A stretch of DNA of 11,414 nt, taken from Hirudo medicinalis (Eukaryota > Annelida > Clitellata > Hirudinida > Hirudinidae). Numbering within the stretch: the stretch's first letter is position 1; each line of letters opens with the position of its first letter. Below are positions 1-11,414 of this stretch, piece by piece. The translations under genes were made by a program, and so were the position numbers. The notes below the pieces were generated by a model. The model saw only the letters and a list, made by a program, of their open reading frames with translations. It searched no databases and was not told the DNA's origin. Where the stretch lies: positions 1 through 11,414 of the forward strand of contig MPNW01001474.1 in assembly GCA_011800805.1 (NCBI GenBank). Reading direction: 5' to 3'.

Positions 1-4739
<4,739 letters not shown>

Positions 4740-4740
4740 C

Positions 4741-4976
4741 GAAAACAGGAAGAGCAATCGACACAGGTGGAGCGACAACAAGGCGAATATTCTGCCCTTA
4801 GTTTGCTCGTTTATTTCGACGAATTTAATCTCCAAAATCTTTCGAATGGAGTTGGGTTTAACAATGATAAATAGAACAATTAGACTGCAATGACTAAAAC
4901 CGAGCGCAGAGTAACTAGGATGTGATAGCCAACCGACCAATCACAATGCACGGGGGCCTTCAGATTACAATGAAAT
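4741..4976 (-). promoter_or_regulatory. Probable CAPZB promoter region
   Basis: The sequence directly upstream of the CAPZB leader is less AT-rich than its surroundings and has several CpG sites (near 4752, 4773, 4783, 4901, 4935, 4952). A CCAAT box lies at 4937-4941 (ACCGACCAATCAC on the plus strand, so inverted relative to CAPZB), about 320 bp from the start codon. No TATA box at a convincing distance is seen. This would suit a broadly expressed housekeeping gene, but the transcription start cannot be set from sequence. Confidence 0.35.
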
Positions 4977-5348
4977 TTCTTTAAAAGGCAATTTCTTGTT
5001 GTCATATCCATGAATCATTCAAATCTGAAAATATAAACTGTTTCAGTGGTAAAATGTTTTTTAAATTATTATTGCCAATAAAATTATTTTGTCGTCAATG
5101 TTGCAATACTTTGATAGCATTCAAAATATCAGTATCTTCGAGTTCAATGTTTTTTTTTTGCAAATTTATTAATCATTACATCATTAATATTACAAAAGGA
5201 CTGCCCGAATTTATTTATCAGTATTTAGAATAGCTCTTTTCGATTGCCTTTAAAGATGTTTTAGAATTAAATGGATTGACTGCAAAATTCAACCACCACT
5301 TAGCCAACCCAGGCAATAAAAATAATAATTCAACCATTCATTGACATG
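4977..5348. other. AT-rich intergenic sequence
   Basis: Between the CAPZB promoter region and SINE copy B. I see no coding frame, RNA gene or repeat beyond a short run of T near 5150. Confidence 0.7.
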
Positions 5349-5514
5349 CAGGTTGGCCGAATGGGTTGTGTTCCTGCATGCATGGTCTTAATACCAACAG
5401 TCGTAAGTCGTGTTCTCAACCCAGCCTGCATCGCCAGGGAGCACCCTCGGGTAGGGGCAGTACATAAATGGTAGATCGATTAAAAGTGCCTTCACATCCC
5501 ATTCGGATACATAA
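5349..5514 (+). mobile_element. tRNA-derived SINE, copy B
   Basis: The start (G)CAGGTTGGCCGAATGGG contains a clean polymerase III A box (TGGCCGAATGG). A decayed B box, GTGTTCTCAACCC, lies near 5410, and CAGCCTGC can pair with the 5' end as an acceptor stem. The body GGGAGCACCCTCGGGTAGGGG, then ACATAAATGGTAGA, is shared with copy A in CAPZB intron 2, and homology ends near ACATAA at 5514. The spacing of the boxes fits a class-II (Leu/Ser-like) tRNA ancestor. The two copies differ at many positions, so neither is recent. Confidence 0.75.
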
Positions 5515-6314
5515 GACACTCAAAAGATCGGCTAAATTCATGTAAAACCGCTTAAATTTTAAGCAAATCGAAATGCTCCAGCCATGCAGCAGACTCTAAT
5601 AAGATAACGAAATCTAGTCAAAATAGGCACTGCGGCTCATGAAAGAACGTTCCCAAGCTTGGGTGGTGGCCTCAATTTCCTGTTATGCACCCCCCAGAGG
5701 TTAGAGGTAAACAAAACTTTACTCCATGTACAGAAAGTTGTCAAAAGGAAAGCATCGGCTTAGAAATTTGATTTAAAAAACGCGACAAAGTGAAGGTGTT
5801 TCAACGAAGTTGTTTAATTGGTATTTGTCAGTATTTCATGCAGGCAACTTAGGGGGAATTTTTTAAAATCATTTCAATGTACGTTTAATTAAAACATTTT
5901 AGAAGATTACTTTCAAAAGCAATTCTCATTCGAAGGATTTGTTCACAAAAACGGTATATGATGAAGCCAAGTGCTAAACAGCTTCCGGCTCACTTCATAT
6001 ATTCATTTAATGAAATATTATCTCATTAATATTACATTTTTTATACTTTATTTTATAAAGGCCTCATTTTATATTAACAGATATGGATATTCATCAATTA
6101 ATATTCAATTAATATATAACCTTTTAATTTGCCAACCAGGGCTAACAGTAATGTAAAGTATTATTTCACTTAATTTAAAAAATGTTATATAAACAAATAA
6201 AAAATATATTATTCAAGTTTTTATTTTTTAATTATTTCTGGGAAGGCATTTGCGTTATCGATCGCCCACCACTCTAACTTTTAAACTCCCAAAAGTCAAG
6301 AGGTCTGGATGAAA
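5515..6314. other. Intergenic sequence with no recognised gene
   Basis: AT-rich, with a slightly less AT-rich patch around 5620-5710 (AAGCTTGGGTGGTGGCC, then CACCCCCCAGAGG) that resembles no family I know and may be old repeat sequence. No supported coding frame or RNA gene on either strand. Confidence 0.6.
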
Positions 6315-6340
6315 TAGGGGAGAGTTGCTCTGCATGGACC

Positions 6341-6636
6341 CTTGATTGGAACAGCCCTATAACTAATAATAGAATTATTTTTAAGACTGAATTTAGAAAT
6401 GAACGTAGCCTCCATAAGATTGTAAAGCCTTAGGCAGACTTATTGCTTTCCTGATTTTAAAAAGCAGCAAAATAAATTAAAATTTGTTTTTCGTCTGTAT
6501 TTCATGTATTTTATTATTTTAAGACTATATTATAAAACAGTTTTATTAAAATTAAAAAAAGGGTATTTTTTATATTTTAAATCCTAAAGTTAAGTGAAAT
6601 TGATTTATGTTTCGTTGTTGCACTGTTCCAATCAAG
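6341..6636. repeat. 14-bp perfect inverted repeat, arms 282 bp apart
   Basis: CTTGATTGGAACAG at 6341-6354 recurs as its exact reverse complement at 6623-6636. The interval is AT-rich and non-coding. Both arms lie in the left non-coding part of the pogo-like element, before the transposase start. They could be a subterminal transposase-binding pair, or the ends of a small nested element of about 296 bp. No flanking target duplication is visible. Confidence 0.7.
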
Positions 6637-6740
6637 ATAGACTAATGTCTTTGTTGATTCGAAATGTTACCTTTATAATATTTTTACCATTAAATAAAAC
6701 ATATAATTTGAATAAAAACTTTATTTAGGTAGCAAATAGA

Positions 6741-7164
6741 ATGAGTGGGAAATGGTCAACTCAGGATCTTCAAAAGGCTGGATCTACAGTAAGGCGTTGT
6801 GATACGGGATTGTATGAAGCAACAAGATCCATTGGTTTACCGAAATAAACTCTTTCGAGCCACTTAAATGCTAAAATCAAAATTGTAGATGAAAGGAAGT
6901 TTCACGGGCATGTTTGAATTTTCTCAACTGAAATGTAACGTAAACTAGTTGAACATTGTGTATCACTGGAGTGGATGTAATTTTGGATTGAGAATAGATG
7001 ATTTGCATCAGTTGACTTGTCAATCTTCTGAAGCAAATCAGATTGAACATAATTTTAATCAGGCATCAAGCATGGCTGAAAAAAAGTGGTGTTATTCTTT
7101 TACGCGAAGACACCTCGAACTTACGAGATTACGAGAACCAGAAGCGAATTCTATGGCACGAGCT
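6741..7164 (+). pseudogene. Broken pogo-like transposase, N-terminal DNA-binding region
   Basis: From ATG 6741 one frame reads MSGKWSTQDLQKAGSTVRRC up to YEATRSIGLPK, a Pipsqueak-type helix-turn-helix of the kind found at the start of pogo-like transposases. In-frame stops follow at 6846, 6915 and 6936, yet the same frame keeps its protein character (KIKIVDERKFHGHV, RKLVEHCVSLEWM) to 6977. The frame then shifts by +1, and from 6982 to 7164 reads FGLRIDDLHQLTCQSSEAN, NFNQASSMAEKKWCYSFTRR, then REPEANSMARA. This is the CENP-B/Tc5-type second helix-turn-helix of the family (pattern W-Y-F-RR-PE). Three stops plus a frameshift show a dead gene. The DDE catalytic part is not clearly present downstream. 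It lies between the element's inverted ends. A host gene domesticated from such an element is ruled out by the breaks. Confidence 0.8.
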
Positions 7165-7512
7165 TTTATATATATTTTATCAAATCAGCCTAATTTTTTG
7201 AAATTCCAAATCATCTTAGTTATGCAACGGACTTTAATCAAATAAATAGCCTAATTTTTTGTTACTTTTACCTCTGTAAATTAAACCTAGTGGTTTAATA
7301 CTTATTTGTTGTGCACCTGTAATATGATATGGTAAAATGCATTCACATAGTAATACATAATTTATCAAAAGAGCTACAGAAGTAAATTTATGCAAAATTA
7401 TTCCATTCAGAAAAAGCTCTCCCCTTCTGTCTAGTGTTATTTCACATTAATTTTTTTTATGTTGCATTTGTGATCAATTTGATTTTATCTTAGATGTTTC
7501 CATTGTTTTCAG

Positions 7513-7680
7513 ATAGATGAAAACTTCTCCAACATTGCCAAAACTTAGTTGACTTGACTTTGTAAGTCTCGAAAATTATTGTCTCTGAATCTTCCACAAT
7601 TTTAATGAGTTGAAGCTTTTAGAAGACTTCGCCAGATGCTCCAGTCCGTAAGAAGAACAAATTTAGACAAATTCAATTCA
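7513..7680 (+). pseudogene. Possible remnant of the transposase catalytic and C-terminal part
   Basis: At 7513-7545, in the same frame as the second helix-turn-helix segment, the sequence reads IDENFSNIAKT then a stop. This resembles the D-E-T-x-x-S-T-V first catalytic Asp motif of pogo-family DDE domains. At 7623-7676, in another frame, KTSPDAPVRKKNKFRQ resembles the basic P-x-A-P-x-R-K tail of the family. Both matches are short and weak, and the sequence between carries many stops. Confidence 0.25.
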
Positions 7681-8163
7681 AAGTCTCACTTTCTTTAGGT
7701 TTATTTATTTTTTAGTAAGTTAAATTAATTAATGATTAATGGAACACAGAAGTTAATCAAGTAGAAAGAAATTTGTTATAATTAAAACATAAATGCTTAT
7801 TTATAAATGCAAAAGCCTGCATTTATGATAATGTAATTCTGTCAAAATGTCCATCACTAAATAAAACAGATATTATTAACACACATCGGGATTTCAAACT
7901 TTAAAAATTTACTGCCTAGCAAATAATATTATGTTATTCTGCAAAATTATAAAATTCATAAAAAAAAAGATGTTATCGTAGACAAATAATTGCTTCTGGA
8001 AATTGAGTTAGACAATCAATAACATTGCATTTCAGCAAAAATTGATAAAATGTATTAAGCAGTTTGGGTATACCTTGATATTGGCAACAGATGTTTAACA
8101 TCATGGAAGACGTTTTTATTTGCTCAGTAATGATTGCAAACCAATTCACAAGTTTCACTGCGT

Positions 8164-8229
8164 TAATAATATTATTGTTATTACTATTATTATTGTAATT
8201 ATTATTCGTTAATTTTATTATTATCATCA
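8164..8229. repeat. Imperfect (TTA)n simple repeat
   Basis: A run of TTA/ATT units with single-base interruptions, near the right end of the pogo-like element. Its minus-strand translation gives a meaningless asparagine run. Confidence 0.85.
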
Positions 8230-8356
8230 CTAATTATTAGTACGAAACATCACGGAAATCGAATGGTAATTATTAAATAATTAAATTTATTATCAAAAAA
8301 TGCAAAAGTGAAAGAACAAATTTATAAAATGTGACAAGGTGCCCTACTCTCCCCTA

Positions 8357-8876
8357 CATGGTGAATAGGTAACTTGTTATTTATTAGTACCCATCATTTT
8401 TTTCAGAGGACTAATCCTGGAACATGAAGCAATTGTGTAGCTTAAAATGGTTTACTATGTAATTTAGCTAGCTGCATGAAATTTAATATTAAGACTCGTT
8501 TCATGTCCGCGTTTTCTGTTTGAAACAAATAATCTTAGCAAATCTTAGCAAAATACCTCAATATGTCAAGAATCGTGAAATTTCAGATAATGATCCCATT
8601 AAGAAATGTCCTTTAAGAAGTTCATCGTCATCGACCTAATTGATTGTTTTTCTTTTCTTAATTTTCAAAAAATTAGGCAGCAATGTGATGCATTGAGAAA
8701 TTACTTAATCGTTTTTAGAACACAAAATAGTTTAAACTGCTTGCAAATTAATTTTATGCCGACAAGGTTTGTGATAATTGATTTTTTTGCTGATTAAGTT
8801 GTTGGGGGTTTGTTGCTTTGTTTTTTTTATAATTTTGCTTCTTTTAGTATTGTGTGTTGTGAGATCCGTGCTTATG
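8357..8876. other. AT-rich sequence with no recognised gene
   Basis: Flank between the pogo-like element and the minus-strand SINE tail. It includes a 10-bp tandem (AATCTTAGCA twice, about 8531-8550). A 63-codon plus-strand frame at 8606-8797 has no recognisable features. Nothing else is supported. Confidence 0.6.
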
Positions 8877-8945
8877 AATAATTATTAATAATAATTAATT
8901 AATAATAATTAATAATTAATAATAATAATTAATAATTATCATTAT
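8877..8945. repeat. (AAT/AATT)n microsatellite, SINE tail
   Basis: About 70 bp of AATAATT, AATAAT and TTAATAAT units directly beyond the body of SINE copy C. Such simple-sequence tails are where SINE reverse transcription starts, so its position supports the minus-strand orientation of the element. Confidence 0.85.
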
Positions 8946-9094
8946 TTATTTATCCCATAATTATTTGCGTCCTTCATATTCAGCCAGCTACTTGCCCTCA
9001 ATGAACTGGGTGCTTAGGAGGGCGCTCCCTCAACGGGACTCGAACCCATGCTGCATTGCGAGGAGCGAAGTATCTAGCATTAGGCAATGAGAGA
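8877..9094 (-). mobile_element. tRNA-derived SINE with AAT-rich tail, copy C
   Basis: Read on the minus strand from 9094, TCTCTCA pairs with TGAGGGA (9032-9026) as a 7-bp acceptor stem. ATGGG-TTCGAGT-CCCGT forms a perfect T arm, and GGTTCGAGTCC (9046-9036) is a perfect B box. TTGCCTAATGCTAGA stands in the A-box position but has drifted. The D and anticodon arms do not fold properly, so this is a tRNA-like head and not a tRNA gene. The body GGGAGCGCCCTCC follows, then about 70 bp, ending in an (AAT/AATT)n tract (8877-8945) typical of SINE tails. It is a different head type from copies A and B. The 5' boundary could lie further upstream. Confidence 0.7.
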
Positions 9095-9348
9095 GCACAA
9101 AGCTTCTTGCTCCCAGTAGCTCTCGAGTTTAATGCTCGTATGCGATTTAGGAAAAGGTGAAAGTTGGAAAACCTGAAAGTTGAAAATAGCACAGTTGACC
9201 TACGAATGGCATAGAGAATGACGTGTTCAAAAAAGTCGCTACCGTTCACAATTTGGGAGTGCTTGGGACAGACAAACATGTATTTTCTGTTTTATATTAT
9301 AGATTTGCATAAGTAACAAGCCCCACAACCGACTGTTTTAACACACAG

Positions 9349-9472
9349 TTATAATAGAAAAGCCTGTTCACTCGTGATCGTGATCACCTCCTTGCAGAAG
9401 GCAATCTGAAAGTCCTCCTTTAGCTGCTCAGTTGGGTTCTCTAGTGAAAAAAAAGAACATTTGTCAGTTACG
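9349..9472 (-). CDS. Secreted-protein gene exon 3 (acceptor uncertain)
   Basis: From CTCAG|C (9472) the frame reads VTDKCSFFSL then ENPTEQLKEDFQIAFCKEVI and ends at TAA 9351-9349. The ENPTEQ part looks coding, with mixed and less AT-rich codons. A textbook acceptor (branch-like CTGAC, eight T, CACTAG) sits inside, at 9442-9441 just before AGAACCC, but in this phase it would stop four codons later. One of the two must be wrong, or the gene is damaged here. Confidence 0.45.
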
Positions 9473-10604
9473 CTGAGATATCGATGTCAAGAATTCATGT
9501 TAAAAGTTGTTCGACTGGTTTTGTCGCTATAAGTGAAGCAAGTGCCCTTAGGACCAGGGCTTTCTATGAATGAGCCACGAACCAGTGGTGTATGCTAAGG
9601 GCGATATATAAATTGAATTGTAATTACGATAACAGATAATGCGCAATGCAATCCACTGATAACAATGGAGCTGTTGAACTAAAGAAACTGCATTCCCGAA
9701 CAAACTCACAAAATGTCAGCTCTCTCCTTAAACTGGGGCAGGAATTGTTCAGCAGTCGTATCGCAAGAGGTAATGTCAACGAAAAACTTGCGATTGTCTA
9801 AATCTTCGGAAACCACGCCATAGAACTCCGTGTTGAGTCCCAGGATCGTTGTTATGAATGAACCATGCACTTGCAGGGGGTGCTTTTGGCTTTTATTAGC
9901 CTTGATTATCCATTGAAATTCCAACTCAAAGAAATTATGAATCATCACTGTCTTTCGCAAGCCTCCTGGAAACTCAGTGCTGGTCATTTGCGGCTGTTCG
10001 TAATTTGTAATCTGGTTAATGGATAAAAATGTTTCGTTAAAAGATGCCAAGGTTACTGATTAATTGTATTTTAATTTTATAAATCTAAAATCTTAATCAT
10101 GTTTTTTTTAAATATTTTTATTTGCGAATTAAAGATATTTGTTTATTATTAAGTTTAATTTTAATACTTGTTACCCAAACATACAAAGTTTATTAAAAAC
10201 CTTCAAAGCCCAAATGTAAACAGTCAAATTTTGCGACTTCAGATAATATCCTTTGAAAAACGGGATGCTACCATCTACCATCTCTAATGTTCTTTCTATA
10301 TTTATTCTCAAGATTTTCTGATTTCAACAAAAAAAGTAAAATCAGCTTTTGAATTAAGGACGAAATTTGTGGGATTCCAATGCTGTGCTCCGTTGATCAT
10401 AGAATATTTGTCAGTTGGTTGAAAATAATGTTGAATGTATGTCAAATGTTGAAATATACTTAACAGTGACCTTTAACCTAATTAATTACATCAGAAACGA
10501 TAAGTTCAAAGTTCAAATGGCAATCACGAGTCGAATTAAGAGCAGTTCTCACCAATGGTATCACAGAACAAAATCACGAGGAAGGTCAATATCAACGTTT
10601 TCAT
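9349..10604 (-). CDS. Unrecognised small secreted protein, three exons
   Basis: I do not recognise the family. Exon 1 (10604-10553) gives MKTLILTFLVILFCDTI, a clear signal peptide core. Its phase-1 donor (G|GTGAGA) joins exon 2 (10055-9710), which continues VTLASFNETF, so signal peptidase would probably cut after TLA (residue 21). Exon 2 adds 114 codons of ordinary protein, with N-glycosylation sequons NET (24-26) and NKS (71-73) and blocks such as VMIHNFFELEFQW and RKFFVDITSCDTT. It ends ADI plus two bases at TT|GTGAGT. Exon 3, read from an upstream acceptor (CTCAG|C, 9472), stays in frame to TAA 9351-9349 and ends QIAFCKEVITITSEQAFLL, for 173 residues and three mature cysteines. With the stronger-looking acceptor TTTTTTTTCACTAG, the same phase would end after LEPN at 136 residues. 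A poly(A) variant AATATA lies about 50 bases past the stop (9298-9293). No transmembrane segment is seen besides the signal. Confidence 0.6.
9538..9625 (+). mobile_element. Possible 3' end of another SINE
   Basis: The stretch ending CTAAGGGCGATATATAAATT then GAATTGTAATT resembles the GGCGCTATATAAAT plus simple tail that closes many invertebrate SINEs. No tRNA-like head with A and B boxes is found before it. It lies in the intron between exons 2 and 3 of the secreted-protein gene, in opposite orientation. Confidence 0.3.
9710..10055 (-). CDS. Secreted-protein gene exon 2
   Basis: The acceptor CAATTAATCAG|TA completes the split Val codon, then 114 codons run without a stop to TT|GTGAGT. The stretch is the longest open frame here without low-complexity translation, and its bases are less AT-rich than both flanks. 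The single cysteine is in ITSCDTT (residue 115). If exon 1 is wrong, the first internal ATG would be at QMTSTEF (residue 41). Confidence 0.7.
10056..10552 (-). other. Intron 1 of the secreted-protein gene (497 bp)
   Basis: AT-rich intron between GTGAGA and AATCAG. No repeat, RNA or coding feature is seen. Confidence 0.55.
10553..10604 (-). CDS. Secreted-protein gene exon 1 (signal peptide)
   Basis: ATG AAA ACG TTG ATA begins a 17-codon exon with one positive residue and a long hydrophobic core (LILTFLVILF). It is followed by G|GTGAGA. An upstream in-frame stop (TAA near 10685) with no ATG between it and this one makes this the first possible start. The phase matches the exon 2 acceptor exactly. 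The opposite strand is also open here but has no protein character. Confidence 0.65.
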
Positions 10605-11414
10605 CGCGTTGCTTTGAATCAATATGTATAACAAAACATTAAAAAATTCACGTTTGTCTTTGTGGGCATTAAAAATTATTTAAAAGATAACTAACATCTG
10701 TACTTATTTAATATGAAATCCATATATTAGTACTTAATGTTAGATCGCTATTTTGCTAAATATTTAAAAAGCCAATTACGAAGAGGATAATAAAATATCT
10801 CATATAACTGCCAATTATCCTTAATCATTTCGATTATAAAAAAATAATAACTATGACTACGAAACTGTCACAAAATAGTTTAAAATTAAATATTTGCTAA
10901 GTGCTGCTGCGTGGCAGAGAAATAAATAAATATGATTGAAAAATTCTTACCTCCCTCGTCTTAACAGAACAGGAATTCGAGAAATATTATATTTTTATTA
11001 ACTTGTAAAGGAATAATTCTAGCAGACAATAAATGCAAACAATGGCAACTGACAACAAAAAAAATGAACTTTCTTAAGGCGATATCAATTCAATGATACT
11101 GAGAGTTGAGAGTTTCGTGAATTCATCAAAGTATTGATTAGCAGGCCATGCAGCCATTAAGCGAGGTGCGCAATATCAACAGATGAAAAAATGTTAGAGT
11201 TTAAAGTTGGCAAAGAAATATTTTATTAATATAATTTTATTCATCACGTTTGTCTCATAAATAGAAATTAGGAAAGCAAAGACGCAAATTTATTTTTATG
11301 GTTTTTTTGTTAATATAATTTTATTCATCACGTTTGTCTCATAAATAGAAATTAGGAAAGCAAAGACTTCGAATATTGTGCCATCGACGTTCTTATTTGA
11401 GAAGCGGATTTTTC
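10605..11414. other. AT-rich sequence upstream of the secreted-protein gene
   Basis: It should hold that gene's leader and promoter, but no TATA box at a suitable distance or other element is convincing. A good minus-strand donor, GGGAG|GTAAGAATT, sits near 10951, preceded by stop-rich sequence, so it could mark an untranslated exon. The 58-bp direct repeat near the right edge is listed separately. No gene is recognised. Confidence 0.5.
11226..11367. repeat. 58-bp perfect direct repeat, period 84 bp
   Basis: Bases 11226-11283 and 11310-11367 are identical (TTAATATAATTTTATTCATC to GGAAAGCAAAGAC) and separated by 26 bp. The start of a period-84 tandem array, a recent local duplication or a mis-joined read are all possible. 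No N is present here. Confidence 0.95.

Larger units (their letters stand above)
6315..8356 (+). mobile_element. Decayed pogo-like DNA transposon with terminal inverted repeats
   Basis: The left end TAGGGGAGAGT (6315-6325) and the right end, read on the minus strand from 8356, are the same 11 bases inverted. The following bases (GCTCTGCATGGAC against GGGCACCTTGTCAC) match partly, as decayed inverted ends would. Both ends begin with TA, the target dinucleotide duplicated by Tc1/mariner/pogo elements. Inside, in the expected orientation and near the left end, is a broken transposase start with the Pipsqueak plus CENP-B-type DNA-binding layout of pogo-like elements. The span of about 2.04 kb suits the family. 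Stops and a frameshift make it inactive. The exact ends rest on a short match. Confidence 0.6.

Noticed and set aside
5971..6156. 61-codon plus-strand frame
   Set aside because: AT-rich chance frame dominated by Ile, Tyr and Leu with no recognisable domain.
7973..8230. 85-codon minus-strand frame with an asparagine run
   Set aside because: The run is just the (TTA)n repeat translated, and the rest has no recognisable features.
8606..8797. 63-codon plus-strand frame starting with ATG
   Set aside because: Phenylalanine- and isoleucine-rich translation of AT-rich sequence, with no signal, domain or supporting neighbour.
9026..9094. Functional tRNA gene
   Set aside because: The acceptor and T arms pair, but the D and anticodon arms do not form, there is no terminator run directly after it, and it continues into a SINE body and AAT tail.
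8998..9279. 93-codon minus-strand frame
   Set aside because: It reads through the tRNA-like head of SINE copy C, so its arginine- and proline-rich end comes from the SINE, not from a gene.
10415..10642. 75-codon plus-strand frame
   Set aside because: It overlaps the signal-peptide exon on the other strand and has no protein-like features of its own.
11226..11367. CRISPR-like array
   Set aside because: Only two copies with one spacer, in a clearly animal genome. The 58-bp unit is a plain direct repeat.

Overview
This is a strongly AT-rich piece of an animal nuclear genome. The genes are split by GT-AG introns, the space between them holds tRNA-derived SINEs, a decayed DNA transposon and simple repeats, and nothing looks bacterial. 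The one certain gene is a typical metazoan CAPZB. The species cannot be fixed from this window. A marine or other invertebrate (cnidarian, sponge, tunicate or similar) fits the base composition and SINE types, but that is inference.

Left third (1-4618, minus strand): the first four coding exons of CAPZB, the beta subunit of the F-actin capping protein, at 4618-4529, 4240-4119, 2593-2480 and 470-329. They join in phase into 156 codons, a little over half of the protein. The rest lies beyond base 1. The 2.0-kb intron between exons 3 and 4 holds a single N flanked by two perfect 127-bp copies, probably an assembly join. The 1.5-kb intron between exons 2 and 3 holds a tRNA-type SINE and a short decayed coding-like stretch.

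Middle (4619-8876): the CAPZB leader and probable promoter, a second SINE related to the one in the CAPZB intron, then a decayed pogo-like DNA transposon of about 2.04 kb (6315-8356). It is bounded by inverted TAGGGGAGAGT ends and carries a broken transposase start with a Pipsqueak-type helix-turn-helix followed by a CENP-B-type helix-turn-helix.

Right third (8877-11414): a minus-strand SINE with a tRNA-like head and an (AAT)n-type tail lies just downstream of an unrecognised three-exon minus-strand gene (10604-9349). That gene starts with a clear signal peptide, so it probably encodes a small secreted glycoprotein. Its last splice site has two readings. The right end has no recognisable gene, only a 58-bp direct repeat.

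CAPZB and the secreted-protein gene share a strand but show no sign of a functional link. The main open questions are the identity of the secreted protein, the completeness of the pogo-like element, and whether the N-flanking duplication is real.
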